Assembly: GCF_900115595.1 (NCBI RefSeq)
Contig: NZ_FOXA01000013.1
Location: forward strand, 1-64,000
Source of the DNA: Tranquillimonas alkanivorans
Lineage (GTDB): Bacteria; Pseudomonadota; Alphaproteobacteria; Rhodobacterales; Rhodobacteraceae
Direction of reading: 5' to 3'
DNA length: 64,000 bases
Position 1 is the first letter of the stretch. Each line of letters begins with the position of its first letter. The position numbers and the translations under genes were made by a program. Below are positions 58,875 through 64,000 of the stretch, piece by piece. The notes beneath the pieces are model-generated. The model saw only the letters and a program-made list of their open reading frames with translations. It made no database searches and had not been told where the DNA came from.

Positions 58875-60686
58875 ATGGACGATCAGAACAAGAACCTCAT
58901 CCTCGCCACCGCGCTCAGCTTCCTGGTCATCCTCGTCTGGTTCGTCCTGTTCCCGCCGGAAGAGCCGGTGACGGATCCGAACGCACCCGTCGTGGAAGAG
59001 ACCGACACCGCCCGCGCCCTTCCCCCGGCACAGGGCGGCGATCCGGCCGCGCCCGTCGCGACGGCCGAGGGCCCGCGCGAGGACGTGGAAGCCGAAGCGC
59101 CGCGCGTCGCGGTGGAAACGCCCAGCCTGTCCGGCTCGATCTCGCTTCTCGGCGGCCGCATCGACACGCTGGCGCTGCGCGATTACCAGGAAGAGATCGC
59201 GCCCGGTTCGCCCAACGTGCAGCTTCTGTCGCCGCTGGGCAGCGCGAACCCGTATTACGCGCTCTTCGGCTGGGCGCCGGGCGGCGCGCTCGGGTTCGAG
59301 GACGTGCCAGGCGCGAACACGCTGTGGCAGGTCGAAGGCAACGACACCCTCACGCCCGAGACGCCCGTCACGCTGGTCTGGGACAACGACGCCGGCCTGA
59401 CCTTCCGCCGCACGATCTCGATCGACGACGAATACCTGTTCACGGTCGAGCAGTCGGTCGAGAACGCGACCGGCGAGCCGGTGCGCGTCGCCCCCTACGG
59501 CATCGTGGCCCGGCAGGGCGAGCCGGACACGACCGGCTTCTTCATCCTGCACGAGGGCGTCGTGCGCATGTCGGACGGCGAGCTCGAGGAAATCGACTAC
59601 GACGACATGCCCGAACTCGAGGCCGATGAGCGCTGGGGCCCCAACGCCGACGTGATCCCGGTGACCGAGAACGGCTGGCTCGGCTTCACCGACAAGTACT
59701 GGATGACCACGCTGATCCCCGAGCCGGGCCAGGGCTTCCTTTCGGTGGCGCAGTACGTGCCGGGCCGCGACGCCTACCAGACCGAGTCGCGTCTGCCGAC
59801 GCTCGAGGTCGCGCCGGGCGAGATCGCGTCGAGCACCCAACTTCTCTTCGCCGGCGCGAAGGAGTGGGAGACGATCCGCGAGTACCAGAACGACCGCGGT
59901 ATCGCAGGCTTCATCGACTCGATCGACTGGGGCTGGTTCTTCTTCCTTACCAAGCCGATCTTTGCGGTGCTGCACTGGCTCAACGGCCTGATCGGCAACA
60001 TGGGCTGGTCGATCATCGTGCTGACGCTCATGATCAAGGCGCTGCTCTTCCCGCTGGCCTACAAGTCCTACGTCTCGATGGCGAAGATGAAGGAACTTCA
60101 GCCCGAGATGGAGAAGATCAAGGAGAAGGCGGGCGACGACCGCCAGAAGCTCCAGCAAGAGATGATGGGTCTTTACAAGAAGGAAAAGGTGAACCCGGCC
60201 TCGGGCTGCCTGCCCATCCTTCTGCAGATCCCGATCTTCTTCTCGCTCTACAAGGTGATCTTCGTCACCATCGAGCTTCGGCACGCGCCCTGGATCGGCT
60301 GGATTCGCGACCTGTCGGCCCCCGACCCGTCGTCGATCCTGAACCTGTTCGGCCTTCTGCCCTATGCTGCGCCGTCGCCGGATTCCTTCCTCGCGATCAT
60401 CTCGCTGGGCATCCTGCCGATCCTGCTGGGCATCTCGATGTGGCTTCAGCAGAAGCTGAACCCGGCGCCAACGGACCCGACGCAGGCAATGGTCTTCGCC
60501 TGGATGCCGTGGGTGTTCATGTTCATGCTGGGCCAGTTCGCGAGCGGGCTTGTGCTGTACTGGATCGCGAACAACACGATCACGTTCATCCAGCAGTACG
60601 CGATCATGCGTAGCCAGGGCTACAAGCCCGACCTATTCGGTAACATCATGCGAAGCTTCCAGCGCAAGAAGCCGCAAGAGAAGTGA
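58875..60686 (+). CDS. yidC: membrane protein insertase YidC
   Basis: A 603-aa insertase. An N-terminal membrane helix (about 7-23), a large periplasmic beta-sandwich domain (about 75-370), then the 60KD_IMP helical core starting near 385 ([21 protein letters not shown]). The cytoplasmic hairpin [25 protein letters not shown] and the core helices [20 protein letters not shown] follow. The upstream site is weak. It follows ttcA by 130 bases. Confidence 0.97.
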   Translation: MDDQNKNLILATALSFLVILVWFVLFPPEEPVTDPNAPVVEETDTARALPPAQGGDPAAPVATAEGPREDVEAEAPRVAVETPSLSGSISLLGGRIDTLALRDYQEEIAPGSPNVQLLSPLGSANPYYALFGWAPGGALGFEDVPGANTLWQVEGNDTLTPETPVTLVWDNDAGLTFRRTISIDDEYLFTVEQSVENATGEPVRVAPYGIVARQGEPDTTGFFILHEGVVRMSDGELEEIDYDDMPELEADERWGPNADVIPVTENGWLGFTDKYWMTTLIPEPGQGFLSVAQYVPGRDAYQTESRLPTLEVAPGEIASSTQLLFAGAKEWETIREYQNDRGIAGFIDSIDWGWFFFLTKPIFAVLHWLNGLIGNMGWSIIVLTLMIKALLFPLAYKSYVSMAKMKELQPEMEKIKEKAGDDRQKLQQEMMGLYKKEKVNPASGCLPILLQIPIFFSLYKVIFVTIELRHAPWIGWIRDLSAPDPSSILNLFGLLPYAAPSPDSFLAIISLGILPILLGISMWLQQKLNPAPTDPTQAMVFAWMPWVFMFMLGQFASGLVLYWIANNTITFIQQYAIMRSQGYKPDLFGNIMRSFQRKKPQEK

Positions 60687-60739
60687 TCCGCGCCGCCGCC
60701 CCTCGGGGCGGCGGTTGCGCATCGGCGCAGGAGATCGCA

Positions 60740-61372
60740 ATGCCCGGCCCCCACCCCGACACGCTGCACCCCCTGGCCGAGCATCCGCGGGTGGTGTTCC
60801 TGCGTCCGCTGGCCGAGGGCCGGTCCAACGTCACCGTCGGGCCCTTCGCCTATTATGACGACCTGGACGCGGCCGAGGCGTTCTTCGAGCACAACGTGCT
60901 GCACCACCACGACTTCATGGGCGACCACCTGACCATCGGCGCGTTCTCCGCCATTGCCACAGGCGCGCGCATCGTGATGAACGGCGCCGCCCACGACATG
61001 CGTGGCGTGACGACCTACCCGTTCGACATCTTCCGCGAATGGGGCACCGACTTCGACCTCGACGGCTACCGCGCCCAGTCCCGCGGCGACACGGTCATAG
61101 GGCCCGACGTCTGGATCGGCGGCGAGGCCTGGATCATGCCCGGCGTCACCATCGGGGCGGGCGCCGTCGTGGCGGCCAAGGCGGTGGTCACGCGCGACGT
61201 CGCCCCCTACACGGTCGTCGCCGGCAATCCCGCACGCGAAGTGCGCAAACGCTTCGACGACGACACCATCGCCCGGCTGCTCGACCTTGCATGGTGGGAT
61301 TGGCCCGCCAACCGTATCGCCGCCGCCATTCCGGCCCTGCGCCGGGGCGACCTGGAGGCCCTTTCCGCATGA
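60740..61372 (+). CDS. Vat-like hexapeptide acetyltransferase
   Basis: A 210-aa left-handed beta-helix acyltransferase of the xenobiotic (CatB/Vat) group. Catalytic-type His in NVLHHHDF near 51, [17 protein letters not shown], a hexapeptide run [29 protein letters not shown], and [14 protein letters not shown]. Antibiotic acetylation is known for relatives, but the housekeeping position between yidC and engB argues for another natural acceptor. AGGAG six bases upstream of ATG 60740. Overlaps engB (ATGA). Confidence 0.85.
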   Translation: MPGPHPDTLHPLAEHPRVVFLRPLAEGRSNVTVGPFAYYDDLDAAEAFFEHNVLHHHDFMGDHLTIGAFSAIATGARIVMNGAAHDMRGVTTYPFDIFREWGTDFDLDGYRAQSRGDTVIGPDVWIGGEAWIMPGVTIGAGAVVAAKAVVTRDVAPYTVVAGNPAREVRKRFDDDTIARLLDLAWWDWPANRIAAAIPALRRGDLEALSA

Positions 61373-62022
61373 CCGACACCCTTCCCTTCCCCCTCGCCGA
61401 GCCCGATGCGCCCGCGCGGGAGGCCGGCCGAATGCTATTCGCCGGCGAGACCGAGTTCCTGAAGGGCGTGGTCGCGATGGACGGCCTGCCGCCCGCCGAC
61501 CGCACCGAGATCTGCTTCGCCGGGCGCTCGAACGTCGGGAAGTCGTCCCTGATCAACGCGCTGACCAACCGCAAGGGGCTGGCACGGGCGTCCAACACGC
61601 CGGGCCGCACGCAGGAGATCAACTTCTTCACCGCCGCCGACAGCCATTACATCGTCGACTTGCCCGGCTACGGCTTCGCCAATGCGCCGCTGAAGGTGGT
61701 CGAGGCATGGCAGCGCCTGCTCAAGGCGTACCTGGCCGGCCGGCAGAGCCTGCGCCGCGCCTTCGTCCTGATCGATGCACGGCACGGCGTAAAGGCGGTG
61801 GACGAGGAGATTATGACGCTTCTGGACAGGTCCGCCGTGACGTTTCAGGCGGTGCTGACGAAGGCGGACAAGGTCAAGGCGGCGGAACGAGAGAAGGTGC
61901 TGGCGCAGGTCCGCACGAAGCTGTCGAAGCACCCGGCCGCCTATCCCGAGTTGATCGTCACCTCATCCGAGAAGGGCTGGGGCATCGAGGACTTGCGAGC
62001 GGTGATCGCGACGCTGGAATAG
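61369..62022 (+). CDS. engB: ribosome biogenesis GTPase EngB (YihA/YsxC)
   Basis: A 217-aa GTPase in 50S assembly. G1 GRSNVGKSS at 52-60, G2 TPGRTQ, G3 DLPGYG, G4 TKADK, G5-like TSSEKGWG. Overlaps the acetyltransferase stop. Commonly downstream of yidC in alphaproteobacteria. Confidence 0.95.
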   Translation: MTDTLPFPLAEPDAPAREAGRMLFAGETEFLKGVVAMDGLPPADRTEICFAGRSNVGKSSLINALTNRKGLARASNTPGRTQEINFFTAADSHYIVDLPGYGFANAPLKVVEAWQRLLKAYLAGRQSLRRAFVLIDARHGVKAVDEEIMTLLDRSAVTFQAVLTKADKVKAAEREKVLAQVRTKLSKHPAAYPELIVTSSEKGWGIEDLRAVIATLE

Positions 62023-62030
62023 TGCGCGCT

Positions 62031-62080
62031 CATCGCTCCCTCCGGTCGCTTCTCGCGAAGAGCGACCGGAGGGAGCGATG
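62031..62080. repeat. 20-bp perfect inverted repeat
   Basis: Arms of 20 bases, CATCGCTCCCTCCGGTCGCT and its exact reverse complement, with a 10-base loop containing TCGCGA. It lies between the convergent engB and argF genes. No T run follows on either strand, so it is not a standard terminator; it could still block transcription from both sides. Confidence 0.8.
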
Positions 62081-62084
62081 AAAC

Positions 62085-63011
62085 TCACACGTCCAGGCAG
62101 TAGCGCAAGATTGCCTTCTGGGCGTGCAGGCGGTTCTCGGCCTCGTCGAAGATCACCGAGTGAGGGCCGTCCATCACCGCGCTCGTCGCCTCGTCGTCGC
62201 GATGGGCGGGCAGGCAATGCATGAACAGCGCGTCGGGCTTGGCGTGCGACATCAGCCGCTCATTCACCTGGTAGGGCCGCAGCTGGTTGTGCCGCCGCTC
62301 GCGCGCCGATTGCGGGTCGTGCATCGACACCCAGGTGTCGGTGACCACGAGGTCCGCGCCCTCGACCGCCTTGGCCGGATCGCGCTCGATCTCGATGGTC
62401 ACGCCCTTGGCGCGCGCCTCGTCCAGGAACACCCGCTCGGGGTCCAGCGTCTGGGGACCGGTGAAGGTCAGGTCGAAGCCGAACTGTCCGGCGGCTTGGG
62501 CGAAGCTGGCGAAGACGTTGTTGCCGTCGCCCGACCAGACGACCTTCTTCCCCCTGATGGGGCCGCGATGCTCTTCATAGGTCAGGATGTCGGCCATGAT
62601 CTGGCAGGGATGCGTGCGGTTGGTCAGCCCGTTGATCACGGGCACCGTCGCATGCTCGGCCATCTCGAGCAGCGTCGCTTCCTCGAAGGTGCGGATCATG
62701 ATCAGGTCGACGTAGCGGCTCATCACCCGCGCGGTATCGGCGATGGTCTCGCCGTGGCCGAGCTGCATGTCCGCGCCCGACAGGACCAGGGTCTGACCGC
62801 CCATTTGCCGCACGCCCACGTCGAACGACACCCGCGTCCGCGTCGAGGGCTTCTCGAAGATCAGCGCCACCATGTGCCCGGCCAGCGGCTGCTCGGCATC
62901 CGGCGCGCCCTTCGGCTGGCCGTCGCGCGCACCTTTCATGGCTCGGGCGCTGTCGATGATCTGCCGGAGTGCGCCGGTGTCGGTCCGGTTGATGTCGAGG
63001 AAGTGGTTCAT
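62085..63011 (-). CDS. argF: ornithine carbamoyltransferase
   Basis: A 308-aa enzyme of arginine synthesis: carbamoyl phosphate plus ornithine to citrulline. STRTR at 56-60, HPCQ near 133, and HCLPAHR near 265 are the active-site blocks. It follows argD with 87 bases between them, likely one transcript. Its carbamoyl phosphate comes from CarAB. Confidence 0.96.
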   Translation of the reverse strand: MNHFLDINRTDTGALRQIIDSARAMKGARDGQPKGAPDAEQPLAGHMVALIFEKPSTRTRVSFDVGVRQMGGQTLVLSGADMQLGHGETIADTARVMSRYVDLIMIRTFEEATLLEMAEHATVPVINGLTNRTHPCQIMADILTYEEHRGPIRGKKVVWSGDGNNVFASFAQAAGQFGFDLTFTGPQTLDPERVFLDEARAKGVTIEIERDPAKAVEGADLVVTDTWVSMHDPQSARERRHNQLRPYQVNERLMSHAKPDALFMHCLPAHRDDEATSAVMDGPHSVIFDEAENRLHAQKAILRYCLDV

Positions 63012-63035
63012 GGGGCGTCTCCGATGGGAAGCGCC

Positions 63036-63089
63036 GGGGGGCCGTCTGCCCCCCGGACCCCCCGAGGATATTTCTGGACCAAAGATGAC
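63036..63089 (+). repeat. dispersed GATATTT element, copy 6
   Basis: A GGGGGGCCGTCTGCCCCCC hairpin, then GGACCCCCCGAGGATATTTC and TGGACCAAAGATGA. It lies between argD and argF. Unlike the other five copies it is antisense to both flanking genes. Confidence 0.75.
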
Positions 63090-63098
63090 ACCACGACG

Positions 63099-64000
63099 TC
63101 AGGCCGCATCGCGTTTCACCTGCGTGGCGGCGGCGTCGAGACGGGAAATCGCTTCGGCGAGTTCCTCGTCCGTGATGTTGAGCGGCGGGATAAGGCGGAC
63201 GACATTGTCTCCCGCCGGAACCGTCAGCACCTGGTGCGCATAGCCCTCCTTCACCACGTCCGCGGCGGGCAGCTTGCATTTCAGCCCGAGCATCAGGCCC
63301 GAGCCGCGCACGTGGTCGAAGACATCCGGGTGCGCCGCGACGAGCCCTTCGAGCTTCTGGCGCAGGAGGCCGGCCTTGCGATTCACCTCGGCCAGGAAGG
63401 CGTCGTCGGCGACGGTCTCCATCACCTTCGCGCCCACGGCGCAGGCCAGCGGATTGCCGCCGTAGGTGGAGCCGTGGGTGCCGGCCGTCATGCCGCGGGC
63501 GGCGTCCTCGGTGGCGAGCACCGCGCCCAGCGGGAAACCCCCGCCGATGCCCTTGGCGATCATCATGATGTCGGGCTCCACCCCCGCCCATTCGTGTGCG
63601 AAGAGCTTGCCGGTCCGCCCCATGCCGCACTGCACCTCGTCGAGGATCAGCAGGATGCCCTTCTCATCGCACAGGTCGCGCAGGCCCTTCAGGCACTGGT
63701 CGGGCAGCGGACGGATGCCGCCCTCGCCCTGCACAGGCTCGATGAGGATGGCACCGACGGTGTCGGTGATCGCGGCGTGGAACGCCTCGTGATCGCCCCA
63801 GGGCACGTGGACGAAGCCGGGCAGGAGCGGGCCGAAGCCCTTTGTCATCTTCTCGCCCCCGGCGGCGGCGATGCCGGCCGAGGAGCGGCCATGGAAGCTG
63901 CCCTCGAAGGTGACGATGTCGGTGCGGTCGGGGCTGCCCTTCTCGTAGTGGTACTTGCGGGCCATCTTCACCGCGAGTTCGCAGGATTCGGTGCCCGAGT
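63099..64000 (-). CDS. argD: acetylornithine aminotransferase, partial
   Basis: The C-terminal part of a class III PLP aminotransferase; the frame continues past the right window edge. Visible: NSGTESCELAVKMARKY at the edge, FEGSFHGRSSAGIAA, LLILDEVQCGMGRTGKLFAHE, the PLP lysine in IAKGIGGGFPLGA and THGSTYGGNPLA. This enzyme also serves lysine synthesis as a succinyldiaminopimelate transaminase in some bacteria. First of argD-argF. Confidence 0.94.
   Translation of the reverse strand, partial: SGTESCELAVKMARKYHYEKGSPDRTDIVTFEGSFHGRSSAGIAAAGGEKMTKGFGPLLPGFVHVPWGDHEAFHAAITDTVGAILIEPVQGEGGIRPLPDQCLKGLRDLCDEKGILLILDEVQCGMGRTGKLFAHEWAGVEPDIMMIAKGIGGGFPLGAVLATEDAARGMTAGTHGSTYGGNPLACAVGAKVMETVADDAFLAEVNRKAGLLRQKLEGLVAAHPDVFDHVRGSGLMLGLKCKLPAADVVKEGYAHQVLTVPAGDNVVRLIPPLNITDEELAEAISRLDAAATQVKRDAA

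Overview
The window is a high-GC chromosomal segment of an alphaproteobacterium, most likely a member of the Rhodobacteraceae (Roseobacter group). The pointers are gene content and order: ectABC followed by the ectoine-type aspartate kinase, a sat-cysC fusion for sulfate activation, an Hsp20-DUF1150 pair, a core-2 glycosyltransferase with a DUF5928-like tail, a moxR-DUF58-DUF4159 membrane locus, and the rpmH-rnpA-yidD...yidC...engB core. There are no insertion sequences, integrases, phage genes or CRISPR arrays. It reads as stable core chromosome with a few niche-adaptation loci. No species call is made.

Layout. 1-1.3 kb: end of a semialdehyde dehydrogenase and a KduD-like dehydrogenase (sugar-acid or GABA-type catabolism). 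1.46-1.54 kb: a candidate small RNA with its own terminator. 1.6-8.4 kb (minus): moxR, DUF58, BatA/DUF4159 and a large membrane protein. 8.5-17.8 kb: DUF1285, polA with a cation-efflux gene, an orphan ABC ATPase, a HIT protein, and a divergent glycosyltransferase/sulfotransferase pair. 18-25 kb: aspS, a cyclopropane fatty acid synthase, carB. 25-34.5 kb: small secreted or unknown proteins, tdk-MFS, proC-csaA, YbjN, ubiK, lgt-midA-pgeF, and a Hint-like protein without cysteines. 34.5-43 kb: an Lrp regulator, trxB, sat-cysC, Hsp20-DUF1150, purEK, a CocE hydrolase. 43.3-47.8 kb: the ectoine operon with a divergent MarR regulator and a palindrome over the likely promoter. 47.8-52.5 kb: a repeat-containing secreted protein, a three-subunit molybdenum hydroxylase, tRNA-Arg(ACG). 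52.6-56.2 kb: TVP38 protein, flavin disulfide reductase, histidine kinase. 56.5-64 kb: rpmH, rnpA, yidD, ttcA, yidC, an acetyltransferase, engB, then argF and argD on the opposite strand.

Functional links. Ask-EctA-EctB-EctC gives the route from aspartate to the osmolyte ectoine and suggests a saline habitat. Sat-CysC supplies APS/PAPS, and the sulfotransferase at 17 kb is a plausible PAPS consumer beside a polysaccharide glycosyltransferase. UbiK, Lgt, YidC, TrxB, PolA, AspRS, CarB, PurEK, ProC and ArgDF are housekeeping.

The least explained material is between genes. There are six dispersed copies of a GATATTT-containing element, most lying just after a gene and in its sense orientation. 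There are also two copies of a GC-rich nested palindrome, a tandem pair of identical hairpins, and a 20-bp perfect inverted repeat between engB and argF.
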